This document shows positions 1 through 6,954 of a DNA stretch of 7,579 nt, piece by piece. The notes beneath the pieces are model-generated. The model ran no database searches. It worked only from the letters and a program-made list of their open reading frames with translations, and had not been told where the DNA came from. The translations under genes were made by a program, and so were the position numbers. Origin of the DNA: an uncultured Eggerthellaceae bacterium (lineage in GTDB: Bacteria; Actinomycetota; Coriobacteriia; Coriobacteriales; Eggerthellaceae); assembly GCA_934645125.1 (NCBI GenBank), contig CAKUDT010000062.1, positions 1 through 7,579 of the forward strand. The letters are read 5' to 3'. Numbering within the stretch: the stretch's first letter is position 1; every line of letters begins with the position of its first letter.

Positions 1-2361
1 ATCGGGCAAAACGAGCGTCTCAATGCTGGGAAGCCGCCGCAAAAGCCCCGCTTGAGCGCGACGAACACCTGCCGGAAACACCAACGTATGCAGGCGCCCG
101 ATGTTCAAAAACGCACGCGAATCTATTTCGGATACAAGTTGTCCTTCGACATATGCATCGCATATCACCTGGTCAGTAGCGTTTTCACAGCTCATCATGC
201 GCAGCGTGCCATCGGCAAGCTCGCGGTATACAAAGCGCGCGCCCGTCTTGTCAGTGTACGTTTTTTCGATAACGGGAGCGCTCGCAGCAGTCGTGTCGTC
301 CACCGCCGCGTCAGCTGCCTGCGCATCCACCACATCTGGCGCGCTCGCTGCCGCAACCGCTAAACTCGTGCCCGCACCCACCGCCGGCGCGCCCTTAGCA
401 ACATTCCACGTACCAGCGGAAACACTGTCAGTGGCACCACCGGGATCGGAGTCGTCCGAAGATGTTTCGCCGTCCGTTTTCCGCGATTCGGCGAAGCGAG
501 CCCCCTTGCTGCTGCGTCCTTGGCAAGGAGCGACCGTTACCCCCGGCGTGCTCACATCGCGCGCATATGCCTGCAGGTCAATGGGACTCAAATCGCGCGC
601 AACCGCTTCCGCCACGCGAATGCCATCAACCGCCGCGCTCATGATGCCACCCGCATAGCCGGCCCCTTCGCCGCAAGGATACACGCCTGCTGCGGCAACG
701 CTGCCGTCATTGAAAAACGCCTGAAGCGATTCGCCATCGCGCACCAAGCGAACAGGGCTTGAGCTGCGCGTTTCCACGGCAGTCATAACGGCGTTGTCGC
801 TGGCGAAACCTTTGATTCGACGGTCAAATTGGGGAAGTGCCTGTTCAAGGGACTGCGCTACAAAATCGGGCAGGCATTCGTGCAAATCGCTCCACGCAAC
901 GCCGCGCGCGTACGTGGGCGTTACCGGTGCGCACGACACATGCCCGCCTTTGCGCGCGTGAGCTTTCTTTGACTTCTTTGTCTGCGATGTACGCAGGAAA
1001 TCGCCCACTTTCTGAGCAGGCGCGGCATACGGTGCTCCCCCGTTTTCCTGCGCCAGCTGGTAAGCGGCTTGCTCCAACTCGCGCTGGAACGCCACGCCCG
1101 CCAGAGGGTCTGTTCCCGGGAAATCGGCAGGCTCAACGCTCACCAGTACAGCACTGTTCGCGTTTTCGCCATCGCGCGCGTGCACGCTCATGCCGTTGAC
1201 CACCACGCCGCCCTCTTCGCTGGCGGCCGCCACTACCTGACCGCCCGGGCACATGCAAAACGTATACACGCCACGCCCGTTCGGCAGATGCGCCGACAGC
1301 TTGTAGTCAGCGGCACCCAATGCGGGATGATTCGCGAAATCACCGTATTGCGCCTGGTCGATCATGCGTTGCGGATGCTCGATGCGCACGCCCACGGAGA
1401 ATGGCTTACGTTCCATGAACAGGCCTTTTTCCTGCAGCAGCGCAAACGTGTCGCGCGCGGAATGACCGCATGCCAAGATAACAGCCGAAGCGGAAATGCT
1501 TTGGCGCGTGCCGCACGCCGTGTCTTCCAGCACGACACCTGTAAGCTCGTTATCGCAAAACTCCAGGTCAACTAACTGGCAATTGAATCGAACTTCGCCG
1601 CCGTGCTGGATAATCTGCTCGCGCAGCGTTTTCACCACAGCACGCAGCTTATCGGTGCCAATATGAGGCTTCGCATCAACTAGAATCTCTTCCGGCGCTC
1701 CTGCCTGGGCGAACCACTCCAAAACCGTTTTCGTAAGCGGATTTTTCGTATTCGTGGTCAACTTGCCATCAGAAAATGTGCCAGCACCGCCTTCGCCGAA
1801 TTGGATGTTTGTCGAAGCGTTGAGCTCTCCCGTTTTCTCAAAGTGTTCCACTAGAGCAACACGCTCATCCACGCTTGCTCCGCGCTCTACCAGCAACGGA
1901 CGCAAACCCGCGCGCGACAAATAGAGTGCCGCGAACAGACCCGCCGGACCCGAGCCCACCACCACGGGGCGCTTATAATCCTGCGGAAGCAGCGATTCCG
2001 GCAGGCTGGGAACAACAAATTTCGAAACGGGAACGCTCGCTTTCACATCGCTTCCTGCGCGCATGTCGAACAGGGATGCAGGACCACGGCGCTCGTTGAT
2101 AACAATCGCGGAATCCGTTTTAACGTTTGCCTGATAGATAAGTGCCATTTCCTGGCTTTCCGTAGTAAGCGCGACTGCCAGCGTCATAACGAAATGAACT
2201 GCGCTTTTCTTACGCGCGTCCACGCTTTTCTTCAAGATGCGCACTGTATCGATGCATTCTGGCGGCACCTTCAGCTTATCCGCCACCGCTTGGAACAACA
2301 CGCGTTTGTCCTGCGGAAGCGCCCCATCCAAGGGAACGGAAACATTGCTTACCTCAAGCAT
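1..2361 (-). CDS. FAD-dependent oxidoreductase (COG2509-like) with C-terminal BspA-type leucine-rich repeat segment, 3' end beyond window
   Basis: I translated this frame codon by codon: it is open for 787 residues from ATG at 2361 to the left edge, with no stop. The start has a good ribosome binding site (AAGGTGGGG, two bases before ATG). Residues 1-125 match the N-terminal extension of the COG2509 FAD-dependent dehydrogenase family (ARKKSAVHFV). The dinucleotide-binding motif GSGPAG is at 136-141, with the ribose-binding acidic residue E159. Family signatures follow: FGEGGAGTFSDGKL (188-201), FCMCPGG (368-374), ETRSSSPVR (530-538) and YPCGEGAGYAGGIMSAAVDG (561-580). The enzyme part ends near residue 600; its substrate is unknown. 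Residues about 606-695 are a low-complexity Ala/Ser/Asp/Gly linker. Residues about 700-787 (YTDKTGARF, LVSEIDSRAFLNIGRLHTLVFP) read as the lead-in and first units of an LRR_5/BspA repeat domain. I see no signal peptide. It probably shares a transcript with uvrB, 61 nt upstream. The enzyme family call is firm; the repeat call is by pattern only. Confidence 0.9.
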   Translation of the reverse strand, partial: MLEVSNVSVPLDGALPQDKRVLFQAVADKLKVPPECIDTVRILKKSVDARKKSAVHFVMTLAVALTTESQEMALIYQANVKTDSAIVINERRGPASLFDMRAGSDVKASVPVSKFVVPSLPESLLPQDYKRPVVVGSGPAGLFAALYLSRAGLRPLLVERGASVDERVALVEHFEKTGELNASTNIQFGEGGAGTFSDGKLTTNTKNPLTKTVLEWFAQAGAPEEILVDAKPHIGTDKLRAVVKTLREQIIQHGGEVRFNCQLVDLEFCDNELTGVVLEDTACGTRQSISASAVILACGHSARDTFALLQEKGLFMERKPFSVGVRIEHPQRMIDQAQYGDFANHPALGAADYKLSAHLPNGRGVYTFCMCPGGQVVAAASEEGGVVVNGMSVHARDGENANSAVLVSVEPADFPGTDPLAGVAFQRELEQAAYQLAQENGGAPYAAPAQKVGDFLRTSQTKKSKKAHARKGGHVSCAPVTPTYARGVAWSDLHECLPDFVAQSLEQALPQFDRRIKGFASDNAVMTAVETRSSSPVRLVRDGESLQAFFNDGSVAAAGVYPCGEGAGYAGGIMSAAVDGIRVAEAVARDLSPIDLQAYARDVSTPGVTVAPCQGRSSKGARFAESRKTDGETSSDDSDPGGATDSVSAGTWNVAKGAPAVGAGTSLAVAAASAPDVVDAQAADAAVDDTTAASAPVIEKTYTDKTGARFVYRELADGTLRMMSCENATDQVICDAYVEGQLVSEIDSRAFLNIGRLHTLVFPAGVRRAQAGLLRRLPSIETLVLPD

Positions 2362-2363
2362 TG

Positions 2364-2372
2364 CCCCACCTT
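2364..2372 (-). promoter_or_regulatory. ribosome binding site of the FAD oxidoreductase
   Basis: On the minus strand AAGGTGGGG lies two bases before the ATG at 2361, with AAGG well placed to pair with the 16S rRNA 3' end. This decides the start. The same nine bases occur again 44 nt upstream at 2408-2416, just after the uvrB stop codon, where no gene start follows. Confidence 0.65.
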
Positions 2373-2422
2373 ACTCATTCAAACCAACATCCCTTGTTGA
2401 CAAATTACCCCACCTTTTAGCG

Positions 2423-4567
2423 CTACGAGCGCCGCGCGCCGCCATACGCCGCATTCTTGCGATTGCCGAACGCGCTTCCCTTGCGAGCATTCTTCTTCAA
2501 CTTCGCCAGCACGTCCTCTTCACTTTCGCCTTCCACTTGCGAACGCAAGCGAACCACCTGGTCACGAAGGCGCGCCGCTTCCTCGAAGTCCATACTTGCC
2601 GATGCCGCCGCCATCTCTTCTTCCAGCGACGAAATCATGCGCATAATCTGATCGCGCGAAAACTCTGCCAGCTCGGCATTCACTTCATCGGCCGAACGCG
2701 AACCCGCCTCATCGGTCACGTACGACATGATGTCGTTGATGGCCTTGCGAATGGTCTGCGGCTGAATGCCATGTTCCTGATTGTACGCCATCTGAATCTG
2801 GCGGCGACGCGCCGTTTCCTCAATGGCAAGGTTCATGGAATCAGTGCGCTTGTCCGCGTACATGATCACGCGGCCGGAAACGTTGCGCGCGGCACGTCCG
2901 ATGGTTTGGATGAGCGAGCGATGATTGCGCAGGAAGCCCTCTTTATCGGCATCGAGGATGGCCACAAGCGACACTTCGGGCAGGTCCAGACCTTCACGCA
3001 GCAAGTTAATGCCCACCAAAACGTCGAATTCGCCGCGTCTCAAGTCACGCAGGATTTCCACGCGCTCGAGCGTGGCGATGTCCGAGTGCATGTAGCGTGC
3101 ACGTATTCCCTGGTCAAGCAAGTGGTCGGTCAAATCTTCCGCCATCTTCTTCGTAAGCGTGGTTATGAGCACGCGCTCATTTTTCTCGGCAGCAATGCGC
3201 GCTTCATCGATGATGTCATCAATCTGCGAGCGCGTGGGACGCACCACAATCTCGGGGTCAAGCAGGCCCGTGGGACGAATGATTTGCTCCACTTGCGCCT
3301 GGCTCACGCGCAGCTCGTAATCGCCCGGCGTGGCAGAAACGTAAATGAACTGGGGAATGCGCTGCTCGAACTCGTCAAAACGCAGCGGACGGTTGTCCAG
3401 GCAGCTAGGCAGGCGAAAACCGTGCTCGGCCAGCGTGACTTTGCGCGACCGGTCGCCTTCATGCATGCCGCGCACTTGCGGCACCGTTACATGGCTCTCG
3501 TCGATGATGCACAAGAAGTCCTTGGGGAAGTAATCGATAAGCGTGTACGGCGGCTCACCCGGCTCGCGGCCGTCCAGATGGCGCGAGTAGTTCTCGATAC
3601 CCGAGCAAAAGCCCAGCGTTTCCAGCATTTCCAGGTCGTAATTCACGCGCATTTCCAGGCGCTGCGCTTCCAACAGCTTGCCTTCGTCGTTGAACTGCTG
3701 CAAGCGGTCGCGCAGTTCTTCTTGGATGGTCTTCAACGCGCGATCGAGCTTCGGACGCGCCGTGACGTAATGGGACGCCGGCCAAATGGGAAGCGCCTCG
3801 TACGTGTTCAGCTCTTCGCCTGTTACGTTATCGACTTCAGTGATAGACTCAATCTCATCGCCCCAGAACTCAACGCGAATGGGGTTATCCGCATACGGAG
3901 GAAATACGTCCAGAGCATCACCGCGCACGCGGAACGTACCGCGCTTAAGCTCGTAATCGTTGCGGTCGTACTGGATGTCTATCAGGCTATATATAACCTG
4001 TTCACGGTCCATTTCCTTCTGTTTATCGAGGAATACGGCCATACCGGCGTAATCTGCCGGACTGCCAATACCGTAAATGCACGAGACACTTGCCACCACA
4101 ATAATGTCGCGGCGGGAAAGCAGCGCGCTTGTTGCGGCGTGGCGCAATTTCTCCACTTCTTCGTTGATGGACGAGTCTTTCTCGATGAACGTATCCGATG
4201 CCGGCACGTACGCCTCGGGCTGGTAATAATCGTAATAGCTCACGAAATAGACCACGGCGTTGTGGGGGAAAAAATCCTTGAGCTCGGCAGCCAGCTGCGC
4301 TGCGAGCGTTTTATTGGGCGCCAAGATGAGCGTAGGCTTTTGCACGGCCTCGATGGTTTTTGCCATGGTGAACGTTTTGCCCGAGCCCGTTACGCCCAAA
4401 AGCGTTTGATAGCGCAAACCCGCTTTCACATTCGCGGCAAGTTTTTCGATGGCTTGGGGCTGATCGCCCGACGGCTCGTAAGGAGAAACCACCTGGAAGG
4501 GGGCGCTGGCCAAACGCGCGAGTGGTAGTTTGCCTTCCATTTCCTTTATGTCTTGAGAATCACTCAT
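2423..4567 (-). CDS. uvrB: UvrABC system protein B (excinuclease ABC subunit B)
   Basis: UvrB is the damage-verifying DNA helicase-like ATPase of nucleotide excision repair. It is loaded by UvrA, then recruits UvrC for incision. The 714-residue protein has every expected element: Walker A GVTGSGKT (58-65), the damage-wedging beta-hairpin with YYDYYQPEAY (about 110-120), the helicase motif II DESH (356-359), the motif VI arginines in QTIGRAARN (554-562), and a C-terminal UVR domain that binds UvrC (about 642-680, FEEAARLRDQV). A short basic tail follows. An in-frame ATG ten codons upstream exists, but the start at 4567 is preferred: it has GGAG eight bases upstream, and its ATG overlaps the coaE stop as ATGA, a typical translational coupling. 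The length is slightly above the E. coli protein, mostly from the N-terminal tail and the C-terminus. The stop is TAG. Nothing in it looks broken. Confidence 0.98.
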   Translation of the reverse strand: MSDSQDIKEMEGKLPLARLASAPFQVVSPYEPSGDQPQAIEKLAANVKAGLRYQTLLGVTGSGKTFTMAKTIEAVQKPTLILAPNKTLAAQLAAELKDFFPHNAVVYFVSYYDYYQPEAYVPASDTFIEKDSSINEEVEKLRHAATSALLSRRDIIVVASVSCIYGIGSPADYAGMAVFLDKQKEMDREQVIYSLIDIQYDRNDYELKRGTFRVRGDALDVFPPYADNPIRVEFWGDEIESITEVDNVTGEELNTYEALPIWPASHYVTARPKLDRALKTIQEELRDRLQQFNDEGKLLEAQRLEMRVNYDLEMLETLGFCSGIENYSRHLDGREPGEPPYTLIDYFPKDFLCIIDESHVTVPQVRGMHEGDRSRKVTLAEHGFRLPSCLDNRPLRFDEFEQRIPQFIYVSATPGDYELRVSQAQVEQIIRPTGLLDPEIVVRPTRSQIDDIIDEARIAAEKNERVLITTLTKKMAEDLTDHLLDQGIRARYMHSDIATLERVEILRDLRRGEFDVLVGINLLREGLDLPEVSLVAILDADKEGFLRNHRSLIQTIGRAARNVSGRVIMYADKRTDSMNLAIEETARRRQIQMAYNQEHGIQPQTIRKAINDIMSYVTDEAGSRSADEVNAELAEFSRDQIMRMISSLEEEMAAASASMDFEEAARLRDQVVRLRSQVEGESEEDVLAKLKKNARKGSAFGNRKNAAYGGARRS

Positions 4568-5163
4568 GACAATTGCTCCTTTTCCGCATTCCACCATGAA
4601 ACTACCTGGTCATAGAGCTGTTCGGGCGTTCCATTGTTCACAAACGCCACGGTAGCGTATCGAAGACGCTCTTCATCGGTAAGCTGACGCGCCATGCGAG
4701 CACGCACATCGGACTCGCGCCAACCAGCGGCAACGGCGCGCGCAACGCGCAGCTCCTCAGGAGCCGTCACAACAACAATGCAATCGGCAAGCGCGACAAG
4801 CGGCGCTTGTCCCGTGAAAGATGACGACTCAATAACGGCAGCAGCGTGCCCTTCGGCAGCAAGCCGCGCCAGTTCGTTATGCAACGCCTGGTCAATACGC
4901 GGTTGCGTGATGCGATTGAGCGTTTCCGTGCCTTTATTCGTGGCAAAGGCTGCAGCCGCCAGCGCAGCGCGATCAACATCGCCTTCAGCGGTAAATACTC
5001 CTGCACCGTACGCGTCTCGCAACTCCTTCTTTACAAAATCCCAGGTCAAAACAACATGTCCCAGCTGGTCTAAATCAACAACGAGAAGGCCCTGGCTTGC
5101 CAGCGCGCGGGTGGCGCTTGACTTCCCCGCTCCCATGCCGCCGATAATCAGAATGTTTTTCAT
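4564..5163 (-). CDS. coaE: Dephospho-CoA kinase
   Basis: This enzyme phosphorylates the 3'-hydroxyl of dephospho-CoA with ATP, the last step of coenzyme A synthesis, in the cytoplasm. The 199-residue protein has the P-loop GGMGAGKS (8-15), the substrate-side acidic pair in VVDLDQLG (D30, D32), the segment GDVDRAALAAAAF (61-73), the lid helix region GWRESDVRARMARQ (147-160) and the C-terminal FVNNGTPEQL (174-183), which corresponds to the family's D-x-x-I-x-N-x-G motif. It is a divergent member: the usual ITHP motif reads ITQP (85-88), and the region before D127 (IESSSFTGQAPL) lacks the usual PLLFE-type sequence. The start at 5163 places the P-loop as in relatives. An ATG nine codons upstream (5190) is possible, and neither start has a strong ribosome binding site. 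The TGA stop overlaps the uvrB ATG. The position between rpsA and uvrB is typical of Actinobacteria and supports the call. Confidence 0.88.
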   Translation of the reverse strand: MKNILIIGGMGAGKSSATRALASQGLLVVDLDQLGHVVLTWDFVKKELRDAYGAGVFTAEGDVDRAALAAAAFATNKGTETLNRITQPRIDQALHNELARLAAEGHAAAVIESSSFTGQAPLVALADCIVVVTAPEELRVARAVAAGWRESDVRARMARQLTDEERLRYATVAFVNNGTPEQLYDQVVSWWNAEKEQLS

Positions 5164-5215
5164 AAAGCTCGTACTGCCTTTTGTCTGCATCGCCGCGTAT
5201 GTGTTTCAAGCCCTA

Positions 5216-5221
5216 ATTTTA
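5216..5221 (-). promoter_or_regulatory. possible -10 element for coaE-uvrB
   Basis: TAAAAT on the minus strand lies about 53 nt before the coaE ATG and would give a leader of about 45 nt. No good -35 hexamer is seen 16-18 bases upstream, so this is weak. A separate promoter is expected somewhere here because rpsA ends in a strong terminator. Confidence 0.25.
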
Positions 5222-5232
5222 CCCCATTCCCC

Positions 5233-5247
5233 GCACTGCACAGTGCA
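5233..5247. promoter_or_regulatory. short palindrome upstream of coaE (possible operator)
   Basis: GCACTG-CA-CAGTGC (5233-5246) has perfect 6-base arms, and overlapping it TGCAC-A-GTGCA (5237-5247) is an 11-base perfect palindrome. It sits 12-26 bases upstream of the possible coaE -10 element, where a regulator could act. The site is short and could be chance. Confidence 0.25.
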
Positions 5248-5294
5248 CGCCATACGAGCACCCCGCAAAATGCAAGAACAACGGCATTGAAACG

Positions 5295-5335
5295 TGAAAA
5301 ACGTGAAAAAGGGACGGGGACTTTTTAACATCCGG
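5295..5335. repeat. palindromic repeat, copy 1
   Basis: The unit is TGAAAAACGTGAAAAAG (5295-5311), a 9-base core GGACGGGGA (5312-5320), then CTTTTTAACATCCGG (5321-5335). GTGAAAAAG and CTTTTTAAC are inverted repeats with one mismatch, so the unit can fold on itself. It resembles the short palindromic repeats with a GACGGGG core scattered through many anaerobe genomes (REP-like); this resemblance is from memory. Confidence 0.65.
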
Positions 5336-5346
5336 CGCGTCAGGTT

Positions 5347-5386
5347 TGAAAAAGGTGAAAAAGACCCCGTCACTTTTTAACACCGG
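5347..5386. repeat. palindromic repeat, copy 2, core inverted
   Basis: The arms repeat those of copy 1 in the same direction at an offset of exactly 52 bases: TGAAAAAGGTGAAAAAG (5347-5363, one mismatch in 17) and CTTTTTAACACCGG (5373-5386, one base deleted). The core is ACCCCGTCA (5364-5372), the reverse complement of TGACGGGGT, so it is flipped relative to copy 1. The two copies can also pair with each other over 27 bases with four mismatches. Confidence 0.65.
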
Positions 5387-5401
5387 AAGATACCGAAAAC
5401 G

Positions 5402-5438
5402 AAAAAGGGAACCGCTCGACAACGAACGGTTCCCCCTT
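5402..5438 (-). terminator. rho-independent terminator of rpsA
   Basis: On the minus strand a perfect 8-bp stem GGGAACCG/CGGTTCCC (5427-5434 with 5407-5414) encloses a 12-nt loop and is followed at once by TTTTT (5406-5402). It lies 38 nt after the rpsA TAA stop (stem start), so it should end the rpsA transcript and separate it from coaE-uvrB. Confidence 0.88.
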
Positions 5439-5471
5439 GAATGCAACTCTAAAAGCGGCGGTAAGCATCGC

Positions 5472-6722
5472 TTATTCAGCAGCAACTTCCTCGGCTTCAG
5501 CAGCAGGAGCTTCTTCAGCAGCCTCTACGGCTTCGGCTTCGGCTTCCTTCTTATCGCGCTTCGGCTTGCGAGCCGGACGCTCTTCAACCTGAACGGTCTC
5601 ATCGATAGCAATCTCGATGCCCAGTTCCTCGGCAGCAGCCTTCATGGACAGGGAGATGCGACGACGCTCGGGGTTGACTTCCATGATCTTCACCTTAACG
5701 GTGTCGCCCACTTTGCAAACCTGAGCAGGGGTTTCGATGTGACGGCCAGCCATCTCGGAGATGTGCACCAGACCCTCGATGCCAGCGCCCAAGGCGATGA
5801 AAGCACCGAACGGAACGATCTTGGTAACCGTGCCATCAGCGATGGAGCCAACGGGGAACTGCTCGACGAGCTTCACCCACGGATCCTCGGTGGTCTGCTT
5901 CAGGCCCAAAGAGATGCGCTCGCGGGACAGGTCAACGTCCAGAACCTCGACTTCGACTTCCTGGCCAACCTTGACAACCTCGGAAGGATGGTTGACGTGG
6001 TTCCAAGAAAGCTCGGAGATGTGAACCAGACCGTCGATGCCGCCCAGGTCAACGAAGGCGCCAAAGTCAACGATAGAGGAAACGGTGCCGTGCAGGCGCA
6101 TACCCTTGGTGAGCTTCTCCAGGATTTCGGCGCGCTCGTTCTTGCGGCCTTCCTCCAGCAGCACGCGGCGAGAAAGCACCACGTTGTTGCGGTTGCGATC
6201 CATCTCGATGACGCGAGCCTCGAGCTCGGTACCCAGGTACATATCCAGGTCCTTCACGCGGCGCAGGTCAACCAAAGACGCAGGCAGGAAGCCACGCAGG
6301 CCGATGTCCAGAATCAAGCCGCCCTTGACGACTTCGATAACCTCGCCCACAACGGTTTCGCCGTTCTTGTGCTTCTCTTCAATGTTGTTCCAAGCACGCT
6401 CGTACTCAGCACGACGCTTGGAAAGAATCAGACGACCGTCCTTGTCTTCCTTCTGAAGAACCAAAGCCTCAATCTTGTCGCCCAGGCTTACTACGTCAGC
6501 CGGGTCGATGTCCTTGCGGATGGACAGCTCGCGAACAGGGATAACACCCTCGCTCTTAAAGCCGATGTCAACCAGAACCTCATCATGCTCCAGTTTGACG
6601 ATTTCGCCCTGTACCAGATCGCCTTCGTCGAAGTTGGTCAGGGAGCCGTCGATCATTGCGTTCATCTGATCATCGGAGATGTCTTCGAAGTCAATGACAG
6701 ACGTGTTCTTAATCTCGGTCAT
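5472..6722 (-). CDS. rpsA: 30S ribosomal protein S1
   Basis: S1 binds mRNA upstream of the start codon and helps load it onto the 30S subunit. The 416-residue protein has four S1 (OB-fold) RNA-binding domains at about 34-103, 120-187, 206-275 and 291-361. The last two carry the canonical DFGAFVDLGGIDGLVHISELS and PFGAFIALGAGIEGLVHISEMA cores; the first two are the more divergent ribosome-facing type. A basic patch (ARKPKRDKK, 384-392) and an acidic Ala/Glu tail (393-416) follow. Four domains rather than the six of E. coli is usual in Actinobacteria and relatives. The start at 6722 (MTEIKNTSVIDFED) is preferred because AAAGGGG lies four bases upstream. The open frame continues to an ATG at 6815, but that extra peptide does not look like S1 and has no ribosome binding site. 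The Shine-Dalgarno sequence is predicted to be held in a hairpin, which suggests translational control. Confidence 0.97.
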   Translation of the reverse strand: MTEIKNTSVIDFEDISDDQMNAMIDGSLTNFDEGDLVQGEIVKLEHDEVLVDIGFKSEGVIPVRELSIRKDIDPADVVSLGDKIEALVLQKEDKDGRLILSKRRAEYERAWNNIEEKHKNGETVVGEVIEVVKGGLILDIGLRGFLPASLVDLRRVKDLDMYLGTELEARVIEMDRNRNNVVLSRRVLLEEGRKNERAEILEKLTKGMRLHGTVSSIVDFGAFVDLGGIDGLVHISELSWNHVNHPSEVVKVGQEVEVEVLDVDLSRERISLGLKQTTEDPWVKLVEQFPVGSIADGTVTKIVPFGAFIALGAGIEGLVHISEMAGRHIETPAQVCKVGDTVKVKIMEVNPERRRISLSMKAAAEELGIEIAIDETVQVEERPARKPKRDKKEAEAEAVEAAEEAPAAEAEEVAAE

Positions 6723-6750
6723 GGGACCCCTTTCAAAAAAGTAGGGACCC
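6723..6750 (-). promoter_or_regulatory. hairpin sequestering the rpsA Shine-Dalgarno sequence
   Basis: In the mRNA, GGGUCCC-UA-CUUU-UUUG-AAAG-GGGUCCC ends exactly at the base before the AUG. The two GGGUCCC arms pair through six G-C pairs around one U-U mismatch, and CUUU pairs with AAAG around a UUUG loop. The whole AAAGGGG ribosome binding site lies in the 3' arm, so folding would block initiation. Confidence 0.55.
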
Positions 6751-6828
6751 GTCGTCATGATTGTTTGCTTACATGTACCATGTTCGCTTTGCTTTGCGGG
6801 CATCTGCAGACTCACGGACTACCGCTAA

Positions 6829-6855
6829 ACGTTTGCCTTTCGGGAAGGCGAACGT
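6829..6855 (-). promoter_or_regulatory. stem-loop in the rpsA leader
   Basis: In the transcript, ACGTT-C-GCCTT-CCCGA-AAGGC-A-AACGT forms two 5-bp stems separated by one C-A mismatch, with a 5-nt loop. No T-run follows, so it is not a terminator. It lies mid-leader, about 105 nt before the rpsA start codon, and may be part of a folded regulatory leader. Confidence 0.5.
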
Positions 6856-6924
6856 CACCGAAAGTCATTGGGCCGTGGGAAGTCGCGCGCAGCAACAACA
6901 TGTCTCGGGGGCCAAAAACTATGC

Positions 6925-6948
6925 GCTTGCGCCTCTGTCTACGCAAGC
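6925..6948 (-). promoter_or_regulatory. hairpin at the predicted 5' end of the rpsA mRNA
   Basis: GCTTGCG (6948-6942) and CGCAAGC (6931-6925) form a perfect 7-bp stem with a 10-nt loop. It begins at about the predicted transcription start. A TTTTT run follows six bases after the stem, so it could act as an mRNA-stabilising 5' hairpin or as an early attenuator; the spacing makes efficient termination doubtful. Confidence 0.45.
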
Positions 6949-6954
6949 CGAATT

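Larger units (their letters stand above)
5164..5471. other. Intergenic region between coaE and rpsA
   Basis: These 308 bases hold no convincing gene. Reading from rpsA towards coaE they contain the rpsA terminator, two copies of a palindromic repeat, a short palindrome and a possible coaE promoter, each listed separately. The small open frames crossing it on both strands lack a ribosome binding site and recognisable protein sequence. Confidence 0.7.

Noticed and set aside
101..658. Plus-strand open frames over the left end of the window
   Set aside because: They lie opposite the continuous oxidoreductase frame, which carries clear family motifs; the plus-strand peptides are low-complexity shadows of the linker.
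2397..2402. TTGACA on the plus strand as a -35 element
   Set aside because: No -10 hexamer follows at 16-18 bases, and it would drive transcription antisense into uvrB with no gene there.
2237..4528. 763-codon open frame on the plus strand opposite uvrB
   Set aside because: It is fully antisense to a complete uvrB with all motifs. Its translation is rich in His, Arg and Ala with no recognisable domain, as expected for the complement of a biased GC-rich gene.
4568..4597. N-terminal extension of UvrB from the ATG at 4597
   Set aside because: The ATG at 4567 has GGAG at the right distance and overlaps the coaE stop as ATGA; the extra ten residues are only the shadow of the coaE end.
5303..5381. 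CRISPR array from the repeated units upstream of coaE
   Set aside because: There are only two units, the repeats are self-complementary AT-rich palindromes with inverted cores, and no cas gene is nearby.
6723..6815. N-terminal extension of S1 from the ATG at 6815
   Set aside because: No ribosome binding site precedes it, the added 31 residues do not resemble S1, and the ATG at 6722 has a good ribosome binding site.
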